The position numbers and the translations under genes are program-made. Below, piece after piece: positions 42,584 through 51,202 of a stretch of DNA of 64,000 nt (position 1 is its first letter; each line of letters opens with the position of its first letter). Under the pieces are notes generated by a model, which was not told the origin of the DNA, did no database searches, and saw only the letters and a list, made by a program, of their open reading frames with translations. The stretch is from Flavobacterium cauense R2A-7 (GTDB lineage Bacteria; Bacteroidota; Bacteroidia; Flavobacteriales; Flavobacteriaceae). The stretch lies in assembly GCF_000498475.1 (NCBI RefSeq), contig NZ_AVBI01000001.1:62001-126000 (forward strand). The letters are read 5' to 3'.

Positions 42584-43059
42584 TTGATTTTCTTGAGTTC
42601 TTCGATAACCTGATCAGCAGTTCGATAACCCACGATTGGAGATTTTACTTCGCCGGTTTTGTCAAAAACATACATCGAAGGATAACCTTGCACCTGCAAA
42701 AACATGGTGAATTCGTGTGCCGAATTACGTCCTTTTCTATTAGCATCATACCCCGGATTTGCATATTTTTTATCTTTATACGTCACTTCAAAATTACCTT
42801 CTCCGTTAAACTTCACCGGAAAGTAATTGGCATTGATATACTCTACGAATTTGGGATCGTGAAAAGTATTCTTGTCTAACATTTTGCAAGGTCCGCACCA
42901 ATCGGTGTACACGTCCATGAAAATGGGTTTTGCCTTTTTGGGTTTATCCTTCTGAAGTTTTAAGGCCTGATCCAGTGTCATCCATTTAATTTCAGCCTCC
43001 TGAGCCTGAACCGCTAAATTTCCGAGAACGAAAAGTACGGCAAATAGTATTTTTTTCAT
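42580..43059 (-). CDS. Exported thioredoxin-family protein (CGPC)
   Basis: 159 residues: signal peptide (1-20, ends VQAQ) and a thioredoxin fold with WCGPC (Cys55, Cys58) and the cis-Pro in VQGYPSMYVFD. The long insertion between the active site and cis-Pro fits the DsbD-gamma/thioredoxin_7 group. It probably acts as a periplasmic disulphide reductase or isomerase. It lies 4 bases after a paralogue with a different active-site pair (CGWC). Both follow the POT genes, which suggests a role in oxidative folding of secreted peptidases; that part is inference. Confidence 0.88.
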   Translation of the reverse strand: MKKILFAVLFVLGNLAVQAQEAEIKWMTLDQALKLQKDKPKKAKPIFMDVYTDWCGPCKMLDKNTFHDPKFVEYINANYFPVKFNGEGNFEVTYKDKKYANPGYDANRKGRNSAHEFTMFLQVQGYPSMYVFDKTGEVKSPIVGYRTADQVIEELKKIN

Positions 43060-43063
43060 CTTG

Positions 43064-43540
43064 TTATCCTTTTTTATTATTTGCTAAAATTTGATTGGCG
43101 CCGGAAATCCAGGCTTCCGGTCCTCCGGCTACATAACCGGTACTGCCCAATTGGGTGAAATTGGTTTTTCCTTCCTTGGTTTCCGAATTCACGAACCAAA
43201 CCGTTGGATATCCCTGAACGCGAAAAGCATTCTGTAAGGAATAATTTTGTTGCTGTAAAGACGGTTCTAACTGCTTGTTTCTTGGAAAATCCAGTTCGAC
43301 AAGTACCACATTGTCTTTAGCCCATTTCACAAACTCTTTCTTAAAAAAAACTTCTTTTTGCAAACGAATGCACCAGCCACACCAGTCACTTCCGGTAAAA
43401 AACAACATCAACGGCTTTTTCTCCTTATTGGAAATTGCCATTGCTTTATCAATATTGGTATGCCATGTTAGTTCGCTATCCTGAGCGCTAACAGCCAACG
43501 AACCGAAAGTAAGCAATAAAACTATAAGTATTTTTTTCAT
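43064..43540 (-). CDS. Exported thioredoxin-family protein (CGWC)
   Basis: 158 residues with signal peptide (1-20, ends AVSAQ). The active site is DWCGWCIRLQ (Cys54, Cys57), and VQGYPTVWFVN carries the cis-Pro. It shares the same layout and signal with its downstream neighbour, so the two are an old tandem duplication whose active sites have diverged, which would change redox potential or partners. It starts 53 bases after the stop of the first POT transporter gene. Confidence 0.88.
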   Translation of the reverse strand: MKKILIVLLLTFGSLAVSAQDSELTWHTNIDKAMAISNKEKKPLMLFFTGSDWCGWCIRLQKEVFFKKEFVKWAKDNVVLVELDFPRNKQLEPSLQQQNYSLQNAFRVQGYPTVWFVNSETKEGKTNFTQLGSTGYVAGGPEAWISGANQILANNKKG

Positions 43541-43592
43541 GGTGTTTTTTCGTTTTTTAACTGCTACTAAATAACAAAAATAATGCCGAAGA

Positions 43593-45098
43593 TTACTTAA
43601 CGTCTTGCATTAATTTTTTCACCAAAGGCGAAATTGCAATCAGAATCACTCCGGCTACCAATGCATAAATGGCCAATTGTTCGTAGCCGTCGGCATAAAC
43701 ATTTAGTTTGTCCAGGTTGGAAGCATTTTCAGAAGCCTCTGCAATGTTAGCCCCCAGCAATCCGGCAAAATATTGTCCGTAAGCACTGGCCAAAAACCAC
43801 ATTCCCATAATAACCGCCTGTGTTTTTTGCGGCGATAATTTGGTCATGGCACTCATCCCGATTGGCGAGAGGCACAATTCTCCAAAGGTAATGACAAACC
43901 AACCAAAGGTAAACAGATCCAGAGATGTTCTTCCAGAAGCGTCGGCAAAGAATTTGGTGTAATAAAACACATAAAAACCGCCGGCTAAGAAAAGGAATGC
44001 CAATCCGAATTTCACTACCGTATTGGGTTCAATTTTTCTTTTGTTCATCCAAAGCCAAACCATTCCGATTAAGGCCGCAAAGGCAATTACAAAAAGGGAA
44101 TTGGCAGAATTATTCACGCCATTCGGATCCAATTTGATTCCGGCTACAGTATTATCAAGATTGTTGGCCGCGAATAAACTTAAAGAACCACCACTTTGTT
44201 CGAAAAAGGCCCAGAAAAAAATAGAAAATATGATAAAAACCAAAGCAGCCATTAATTTCTTGTTTTCCGCTAAGGAAAAATTGCGCATTTCGTAGAACAA
44301 ATACAACAACGAAGCCGGGCCGATAACAAACATGAAATAATCCGTGTATTCTGTTTTGGCCACCATGGTCATAATAACCGGGATAATTACTAATGACCCC
44401 ACATAGGTTACCATTTCAAACGTTCTTTTTTTGGAAGGCTCCAAATGGTTTAAGGGAGAAAGTCCGATTTCGCCCATACTTTTCTGGGTTTGCGTAAAGG
44501 TAAGTAAGCTGACAATCATAACGATGGCAGCAAAACCAAACGCCACATTCCAACGCAAATGTTCCGGTATGTAAGAGGCAAACATATTTCCGTTCGCCAC
44601 AGCAATACAGATGTATCCTCCGATTAACGCCCCAAGGTTAACCCCCGCATAGAACAAGGAAAAACCAGCATCCCTTCTGTTGTCATCGTCTTTGTATAAT
44701 TTCCCCACCATGGTGGAGATATTCGGCTTGAAAAAACCGGTTCCGATAATGGTAAAACTGATTCCGAAGAAAAAGAATTGTTTTGGATCCAATGCCAGAA
44801 TAATACTTCCGACAATCATTAGCAATCCGCCCCAAAACAAGGACTTTCTGTAACCTAAAATCTTATCTGCAAACAATCCTCCGATAAACGTGAAGGCGTA
44901 AACAAATGCTTGTGTGGCGCCGTATTGTAAGTTGGCTGTTTTTTCATCCATCATCAATTGGCTAACCATAAAGATTACCAACATCCCGCGCATTCCGTAG
45001 AAACTGAAACGTTCCCACATTTCGCTGAAAAACAAATACCACAGTTGTTTCGGGTATTTTCCTTTAAAATTCTGAATCTCTTCTAATGTTGCACTCAT
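43593..45098 (-). CDS. Proton-dependent oligopeptide (POT) transporter 1
   Basis: 501 residues, 12-14 helices. An H+-coupled importer of di- and tripeptides. POT signature EMWERFSFYG (ExxERFxYY motif on helix 1), GFFKPNISTMVG (PTR2 signature), and GELCLSPIGMSAMTKLSPQ on helix 10. It lacks the large insertions of its two upstream paralogues and is the most canonical of the three. It overlaps none of them: only one base separates it from POT 2. It is downstream in the DPP IV locus, where it would take in the peptides that enzyme releases. Confidence 0.94.
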   Translation of the reverse strand: MSATLEEIQNFKGKYPKQLWYLFFSEMWERFSFYGMRGMLVIFMVSQLMMDEKTANLQYGATQAFVYAFTFIGGLFADKILGYRKSLFWGGLLMIVGSIILALDPKQFFFFGISFTIIGTGFFKPNISTMVGKLYKDDDNRRDAGFSLFYAGVNLGALIGGYICIAVANGNMFASYIPEHLRWNVAFGFAAIVMIVSLLTFTQTQKSMGEIGLSPLNHLEPSKKRTFEMVTYVGSLVIIPVIMTMVAKTEYTDYFMFVIGPASLLYLFYEMRNFSLAENKKLMAALVFIIFSIFFWAFFEQSGGSLSLFAANNLDNTVAGIKLDPNGVNNSANSLFVIAFAALIGMVWLWMNKRKIEPNTVVKFGLAFLFLAGGFYVFYYTKFFADASGRTSLDLFTFGWFVITFGELCLSPIGMSAMTKLSPQKTQAVIMGMWFLASAYGQYFAGLLGANIAEASENASNLDKLNVYADGYEQLAIYALVAGVILIAISPLVKKLMQDVK

Positions 45099-45099
45099 C

Positions 45100-46752
45100 T
45101 TAATTTATTCCTTTTTCTTTCATTACAGCATTCAAACGTTTCAGGATTGACAATCCCAACAAAGTGGCAAACAATAACAATAAACAGTTCACCAAAAAGA
45201 AATTGGCTTTGTTTTCATAATCATACCACATACTGGCCAATACACCCGATAGCTTATTCCCTATGGATATCGACAGGAAGAAACCTCCCATCATTAAGGC
45301 GGTTAATCGTGGCGGACTTAATTTGGAAACGATAGAAAGGCCCATCGGAGACAGACACAATTCGCCTATCGTAATCACGCCGTACGTTCCCACCAACCAA
45401 AGCGGAGATACTTTAACAGCGCCGTTACTTCCGATATAAACAGCAGCCACCATAAACAAACAGGACAATGCCGATATGAATAAGCCTAAAACAATTTTGG
45501 ATGGTGTGGAAGGTTCTTTTCCTTTTTTGCGCATGAACGCGAAGAAACCAACCACTAAAGGTGTCAGTAAAATAATCCAGCCCGGATTTACCGACTGGAA
45601 TAATTCGGTGTTAATTAACGAAACCTTTTGCTCTGGATTTTTCTCCAATTCGGCGCGTTGCTCATCGGAGATATTGGTAAAATACACGTCTTTCCCCTGT
45701 ACTTTTACAGGTTCTCCTGCCTCGTCTTTTTCTGCCTGGAACTGACTGTCGTATTTTTGAACTTCTTTCGTCTGGAAATCTTTCTGATCCACCAGATAAA
45801 TTCCTGCCAATGCCTTCTCGGTAGTTCCGGTTACCTGTCGGTCAGTATAATAATTGGCCCAACGTGTTAAGGCAGTACCGTTTTGTTTAAAAACTGCCCA
45901 AAACAACATTCCGACCGCAAAAATTGCCAATAAAGCCCCTAACGGCCGCTTGTCTTCGTGATTTGCTTTTAAATAGAGACGAACATAGAAAATGATAATC
46001 GGGATACACGCGAAAATAAACGCATCCGTAGAATCACTTTTGAAAATATTACCCGGAATCATCCATCCTAAGGCACCGCAAAGAATGGCCGGTAAAAACA
46101 CCACACCAAGAATTCGGCCCAAACTGATATCGCCTTCCTGAACCGGCTTCATTACATTGGCGCTTTCCAGATGTTTTCTTCCCAAAGTAAAAATGATAAG
46201 ACCAATGAACATTCCGATTCCTGCGGTTATAAAAGCAGCGCTCCAACCGTATTGGTTACGCATAAAAGCAGCAATGATATTACAGATGAAGGCACCGATA
46301 TTGATTCCCATATAGAAAATGTTGTATCCTGCATCTTTATTCGCTTTGTATTCTTCGGTTGAATATAAATTACCTACTAAGGTTGAAATACTGGGTTTAA
46401 AAAATCCGTTACCGATAATGATTAGTGCCATCGACACATAGAAAGCTGTCGTATTATGGAATCCTAATCCGATATACCCTAATCCCATCAGGAATCCTCC
46501 GAGATAAATGGCTTTAAAATAACCCAACACACGATCGGCTAAATAGCCTCCTAAAAACGGAGTCAGATACGTTAAGGCGATATACGTCCCGAAAATATCA
46601 TCGGCGTATTTATCGGAAAAAGCCAATCCACCGGTAGCAGCTGGGTCAATCATGTATAAAACAAAAATTCCGATAATCAAATAATATCCGAAACGTTCCC
46701 ACATTTCGGTAAAAAACAAAAACAATAATCCTTTCGGATGTTTATTTCTCAT
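45100..46752 (-). CDS. POT transporter 2, with periplasmic-side insertion
   Basis: 550 residues. EMWERFGYYLIIGIFV, GNGFFKPSISTLVGNLY and GELCLSPMGLSIVSKLSP show the POT/PTR2 family. Relative to POT 1 it has an insertion of about 80-90 polar residues in the middle (about 335-420: TGTTEKALAGIYLV through NPEQKVSLINTELFQ), between helices 7 and 8. This is presumably extracellular/periplasmic and could affect substrate capture. A terminator hairpin sits just upstream, so it probably starts a separate transcript from POT 3. Confidence 0.92.
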   Translation of the reverse strand: MRNKHPKGLLFLFFTEMWERFGYYLIIGIFVLYMIDPAATGGLAFSDKYADDIFGTYIALTYLTPFLGGYLADRVLGYFKAIYLGGFLMGLGYIGLGFHNTTAFYVSMALIIIGNGFFKPSISTLVGNLYSTEEYKANKDAGYNIFYMGINIGAFICNIIAAFMRNQYGWSAAFITAGIGMFIGLIIFTLGRKHLESANVMKPVQEGDISLGRILGVVFLPAILCGALGWMIPGNIFKSDSTDAFIFACIPIIIFYVRLYLKANHEDKRPLGALLAIFAVGMLFWAVFKQNGTALTRWANYYTDRQVTGTTEKALAGIYLVDQKDFQTKEVQKYDSQFQAEKDEAGEPVKVQGKDVYFTNISDEQRAELEKNPEQKVSLINTELFQSVNPGWIILLTPLVVGFFAFMRKKGKEPSTPSKIVLGLFISALSCLFMVAAVYIGSNGAVKVSPLWLVGTYGVITIGELCLSPMGLSIVSKLSPPRLTALMMGGFFLSISIGNKLSGVLASMWYDYENKANFFLVNCLLLLFATLLGLSILKRLNAVMKEKGIN

Positions 46753-46764
46753 AGTAGTTATATT

Positions 46765-46793
46765 AAAAAAGCCCGCAGCAATTGCTACGGGCC
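46765..46793 (-). terminator. Intrinsic terminator of the DPP IV-POT 3 transcript
   Basis: Stem GCCCGCAGCA/TGCTACGGGC (46771-46793) with one mismatch, followed on the minus strand by TTTTTT (46765-46770). It lies 30 bases after the POT 3 stop and 13 before the POT 2 start. Confidence 0.8.
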
Positions 46794-46822
46794 TGAAAGA
46801 TATAAAATATTTTCGAAATGAA

Positions 46823-48766
46823 TTAGATTACTCCATTCATCATTTTTTTCAATTTTGGTGATAAAATCGCTAAAATTACAGCAGCAATTCCACAAAGAAC
46901 AACGAATACCATGAAGAACTCAAATAAGTTATGAATGGTAAACCCAGCAAATGTTTTGTGTTCACATTTGATTAGTTTTCCACTTTCCATTTTACTTAAA
47001 TTTTCATCCGTAGGGAATTTTAATTTTGTTATGTCTATTTTAAATTTCTCTTTTGATTCTTGCTTTAATTTCTTTAATTCTTCCTGTTTTTTATCAAATT
47101 CTTTTCTTTGAGAATCAATAATTTTAGCATTTTCAGCTTGTAATTTTTCAAAATCTTTTTTCAGTTTCAAGTCATTACCAAAATTTGCTTCTGCTAAATT
47201 TGATTGTGCTAACAAGAATAATTCTTTTGTGGTTGGCTGGTATGTTTTATCTAATACTTTCTGTAAATCTATATTTTGTTCTTGAGCTACCACAAATTTG
47301 TCACCAGTTGCCGGCATAATTGCTCCTAATGAACCCGCTAAAGCATAACCAGCGGCATTAGCGATGAAGAAAACTCCATACAATAAAGAAGCAAAACGTT
47401 TTGGTGCTAATTTACCTACTAAAGATAATCCAATTGGAGATAAACAAAGTTCACCCATCGTTTGGATTAAGTATAATAACATTAACCATTTGATAGCTAA
47501 TAATCCAGAATTACCTAAATCCTTAACGTTATGTGCAATAATGAAATAACTCAAAGCAATTAAAGCCAATCCCATAGCTTGTTTCATTGGAGAAACGGGT
47601 TCTTTGCCTTTAGCTCTTAATTTATCCCACAATAAACTGAATGGTAACGCTAAAGCTACAACGAATAAACCATTGAAAATTTGCACCATTGATGGTGGCA
47701 TATTCCATCCAAAAATATTTCTGTCTGTTTGGTTGTCCGCTATAAAAGTAAGGGAAGAACCTGCTTGTTCGAATGCAGCCCAAAAGAAAATAATAAAGAA
47801 TGAAACGATATAAATTACCCAAATTCTTTGTCTTTCTACTTTGTTTTCAGCCGAACTCATAATCAAATACGCCAAAGCAATACCGGCAGAATAAATAAAC
47901 GGATATATAATTCCTTTAATTAATTGACCCATTTCCAAAGAGTTAACTCCGAATTCGCCAACTAACAAAAATCTGAACACAAAGAATAAAGCAACAAATA
48001 TTCCAATTGCAACACCAATAGCTTTTCCTGAAAATTTTGCGGTTTGAGTCTCTCCTTCTTCAAAATCTTCACTTGTATTGTGTTTTGGCAAACCACCAAT
48101 TGGTCTTCCTTCAGGAGTTACCACATATTTATTCTTAAGTATGAAAAATGTAACCGTTCCGATAATCATTGCTAATGATGCTGCCAAGAACCCCCATTTG
48201 AAAGCAAAAATATCCCTAACTCCAGTTTCAGCATCTTTAACATCACCTAAATAAGGACAGATAAATTGCCCTAAAAACGCACCAATATTGATACCCATGT
48301 AGAAAATTGTAAAAGCCGAATCCAATTTGCTTTTTTCTTGTTTAGGATATAAACTTCCTACCATGGAGGAAATATTCGGTTTGAAGAATCCATTTCCAAA
48401 GATGATAATGAATAACGCAATCCACATAAACAATTTTGCACCACCTAAATTAGATGAGAATGTTGAAGCACTCAAGAACAATAAAAACTGGCCAATTGCC
48501 ATTAGTGATCCCCCTACCAAAATACAGTTTCTGTTCCCTAAATATTTATCGGCAATAAAACCCCCTAACAATGGTGTTAAATAACACAATGCTAAAAAGC
48601 CACCATAAATAATTGCAGCATCGGCTTCTTTTATTAAGAGAGAATTTACCATAAACAATGTAAGTAACGCTCTCATTCCGTAGAAATTGAAACGCTCCCA
48701 CATCTCGGTTCCGAATAATACCCAAAGTCCTTTTGGATGTCCTTGTTTAACTGCTGTTTCGCTCAT
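46823..48766 (-). CDS. POT transporter 3, with C-terminal coiled-coil insertion
   Basis: 647 residues. EMWERFNFYGMRALL, GNGFFKPNISSMVGSLY and GELCLSPIGLSLVGKLAP place it in the POT family. Between the last two helices sits an insertion of about 120 charged residues (about 495-605, KDFEKLQAENAKIIDSQRKE, KKQEELKKLKQESKEKF) with heptad character, ending in KCEHKTFAGFTI. It is probably periplasmic and may form a coiled-coil contact. Its DNA is more AT-rich than POT 1 and POT 2. It follows the DPP IV gene by 34 bases and is likely co-transcribed with it. Confidence 0.92.
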   Translation of the reverse strand: MSETAVKQGHPKGLWVLFGTEMWERFNFYGMRALLTLFMVNSLLIKEADAAIIYGGFLALCYLTPLLGGFIADKYLGNRNCILVGGSLMAIGQFLLFLSASTFSSNLGGAKLFMWIALFIIIFGNGFFKPNISSMVGSLYPKQEKSKLDSAFTIFYMGINIGAFLGQFICPYLGDVKDAETGVRDIFAFKWGFLAASLAMIIGTVTFFILKNKYVVTPEGRPIGGLPKHNTSEDFEEGETQTAKFSGKAIGVAIGIFVALFFVFRFLLVGEFGVNSLEMGQLIKGIIYPFIYSAGIALAYLIMSSAENKVERQRIWVIYIVSFFIIFFWAAFEQAGSSLTFIADNQTDRNIFGWNMPPSMVQIFNGLFVVALALPFSLLWDKLRAKGKEPVSPMKQAMGLALIALSYFIIAHNVKDLGNSGLLAIKWLMLLYLIQTMGELCLSPIGLSLVGKLAPKRFASLLYGVFFIANAAGYALAGSLGAIMPATGDKFVVAQEQNIDLQKVLDKTYQPTTKELFLLAQSNLAEANFGNDLKLKKDFEKLQAENAKIIDSQRKEFDKKQEELKKLKQESKEKFKIDITKLKFPTDENLSKMESGKLIKCEHKTFAGFTIHNLFEFFMVFVVLCGIAAVILAILSPKLKKMMNGVI

Positions 48767-48800
48767 TTTATTGTTTTTGGTTAGTATTTAAAGTTGGTTA

Positions 48801-50972
48801 TTATAGTTTCTCTTTAATGAAATTCGTCATTTTTGTATACAATTGCAAACGGGTTTTACCACCGTAAATTCCGTGGTTTTTGTCCGGATAAATGGCCCAG
48901 TCAAATTGTTTGTTGGCTTGTACCAACGCTTCAATCATTTTCATGGTATTTTGCACGTGTACGTTATCGTCTGCCGTTCCGTGGATCAAAAGGAAATTTC
49001 CTTTCAGTTTACTCACGTGGTTGATTGGCGAATTGTTATCGTATCCTCCGGCATTCTCCTGTGGCGTTTGCATGTATCTTTCGGTATAAATACTGTCATA
49101 GTATCTCCAGCTTGTTACCGGAGCTACCGCAATTGCAGTTTTGAACACATCAGCACCTTGGAAAATACAGTTTGAGGCCATGAAACCACCGTACGACCAG
49201 CCAAAAATACCAATTCTGGATTTATCCACATAGGCATAAGACCCGAAAACTTTAGCGGCATCAATCTGATCTTCCACTTCGAATTTCCCCAATTCTTTTT
49301 GAGTACATTTCTTGAAATCAGCCCCTTTAAAACCAGTTCCGCGACCGTCCACACAAGCTACGATATACCCTTGTTGTGCCAACATCATAAACCAATAATC
49401 ATCGGATCCGTTCCAGTCGTTGTTCACTTGTTGCGAACCCGGGCCAGAATACTGATACATGAAAACCGGATATTTTTTAGTAGCATCAAAATCTTTTGGT
49501 TTAATCATCCAGGCATTCAACTTATGTCCTTTTTCGGTAGTCAGTTCGAAAAATTCTTTGGAAGGCAAATCATATTTTGTCAATTTCGTTTCCAAAGCTT
49601 CGTTGGACACGATAGTCTTAATTAGTTTTCCGGATTTTGTTTCGTGCAACGTGTGTTTTGGAGCATTTTTAGCACTGGAATACGAATTGATGAAGTATTG
49701 GAAATTCGGACTAAAAGTAGCTCCGTTCGTTCCTGTTTGTGTAGTTAAACGTGTTTTAGCACTTCCATTCAGCTTAATACTGTAAACATCTCTGTTGATT
49801 GAGCCGTTTTCGGTTGACTGGAAGAAAATCATACCCGTTTTTTCATCAAAACCGTAATACGAAGTCACTTCCCATTTTCCTTTGGTAACCTGATTTTTCA
49901 GTTTTCCGTTTTTGTCGTAATGATAAATGTGGTTGAAGCCGTCTTTTTCGGAAGTCCAGATGAAACTGTTATCCTTTAAGAACGTTAAATTATCAGTTAC
50001 ATCAACATACGCTTTGTCTTTTTCGTTCAAAACCACTTTTGTTGCTCCGGAAGTACCGTCCACAAACAACAAATCCAGATTGTCCTGGTGGCGGTTTAGC
50101 ACTTGAGCACTTAATGTATTGGCTTCGTTAGTCCACTCAATTCTTGCAATATAAAAATCGTTGTATTTGTCTAAATTGATTTTTTTTGTCGCTGCCGATT
50201 TTACATCATAAACGTGCAACGAAACCAAAGCATTTTTTTCACCTGCTTTTGGATATTTGAATACGTTTTGTGTTGGATACAATCCCTGATTGTACATATC
50301 CATTGAAAATTCCGGAACCGCGGTTTCATCGAAGCGGATGAATCCTATTTTATCGCTTGACGCATTCCAGTCGAAGGCACGCACAAACGAAAATTCTTCT
50401 TCATACACCCAGTCCGTAACCCCATTGATGACAGCATTTTTCTTTCCGTCAGTCGTGATTTGCGTGTGTTTTTTAGTCGTTAAATCATAAACATACAGAT
50501 TGTTCTGGTACACATATCCGATTTTATTTCCATCAGGTGAAAAGGTCGGTTCCTGTACTTTATACTCGGCTAATTTTGTCAATGATTTTGAAGCGATGTC
50601 GTAGATGAAATAATCGGCCACAAATGAATGGCGGAAAATCTGTTCGGAATTATTGGCAATTAGAATTTTCTTTTCGTCTTTGCTGAAAGTATAACTATCA
50701 ATCCCTTGTAATTCTTTGAAATCTTTGGAATCGATTAGTACCGATACTTTATTTAAGGTGGCAAAATCGTATAAATCAATTTGTGACGATCTTGTGGCAC
50801 GGTCAAAATTTAGCACCGTATACTGATTGGTATTCTTCATGGCCTCCAAAGCGGTCATTCCCTGTGTTCTGAAAGCTCCTCCCCAGATTTCTTCAAGGGT
50901 GATTTTTTGTTGCGCTACCGCCGATAAGGACGTTAACAACAATAAAAACAAACATTTAGTGATATTTTTCAT
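48801..50972 (-). CDS. Dipeptidyl peptidase IV (S9 family)
   Basis: 723 residues: signal peptide (1-20, ends SAVAQ), an eight-bladed propeller (about 40-470), then the alpha/beta-hydrolase domain. The nucleophile Ser593 is in GWSYGG, the Asp in HGTADDNVHVQN and the His in DKNHGIYGG. The DWVYEEEF motif, which binds the free amino terminus of the substrate, marks the DPP IV subgroup and not other S9 peptidases. It removes X-Pro or X-Ala dipeptides in the periplasm. POT transporters follow in the same direction. Confidence 0.95.
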   Translation of the reverse strand: MKNITKCLFLLLLTSLSAVAQQKITLEEIWGGAFRTQGMTALEAMKNTNQYTVLNFDRATRSSQIDLYDFATLNKVSVLIDSKDFKELQGIDSYTFSKDEKKILIANNSEQIFRHSFVADYFIYDIASKSLTKLAEYKVQEPTFSPDGNKIGYVYQNNLYVYDLTTKKHTQITTDGKKNAVINGVTDWVYEEEFSFVRAFDWNASSDKIGFIRFDETAVPEFSMDMYNQGLYPTQNVFKYPKAGEKNALVSLHVYDVKSAATKKINLDKYNDFYIARIEWTNEANTLSAQVLNRHQDNLDLLFVDGTSGATKVVLNEKDKAYVDVTDNLTFLKDNSFIWTSEKDGFNHIYHYDKNGKLKNQVTKGKWEVTSYYGFDEKTGMIFFQSTENGSINRDVYSIKLNGSAKTRLTTQTGTNGATFSPNFQYFINSYSSAKNAPKHTLHETKSGKLIKTIVSNEALETKLTKYDLPSKEFFELTTEKGHKLNAWMIKPKDFDATKKYPVFMYQYSGPGSQQVNNDWNGSDDYWFMMLAQQGYIVACVDGRGTGFKGADFKKCTQKELGKFEVEDQIDAAKVFGSYAYVDKSRIGIFGWSYGGFMASNCIFQGADVFKTAIAVAPVTSWRYYDSIYTERYMQTPQENAGGYDNNSPINHVSKLKGNFLLIHGTADDNVHVQNTMKMIEALVQANKQFDWAIYPDKNHGIYGGKTRLQLYTKMTNFIKEKL

Positions 50973-51079
50973 AAGATTGATGATAAAAAAACCCCCAATT
51001 TTAGTGAAAATTTATCAAATAGGTGCAATTTAATTTGTTAAAAGGAAAAAAGAAGTGTTTTTTACCGAATCAACTCATC

Positions 51080-51110
51080 GATTTTTTAAGTAGTTAATCG
51101 ATAAAAAATC
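51080..51110. promoter_or_regulatory. AT-rich inverted repeat in the DPP IV/sensor kinase gap
   Basis: Arms GATTTTTTA (51080-51088) and TAAAAAATC (51102-51110) with a 13-base spacer that includes a further ATCGAT. It is the only marked dyad in the 230-base divergent region between the peptidase gene and the kinase. Likely an operator or a leader hairpin of the kinase; no closer call is possible. Confidence 0.4.
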
Positions 51111-51202
51111 AAAATATTACAAAATATAAAGAAAACTATTGCTTTAATCGTTAAATTTATTGTAATATTCTGTTGCCAAAATATTGACTATAGCCTATCC
51201 CC

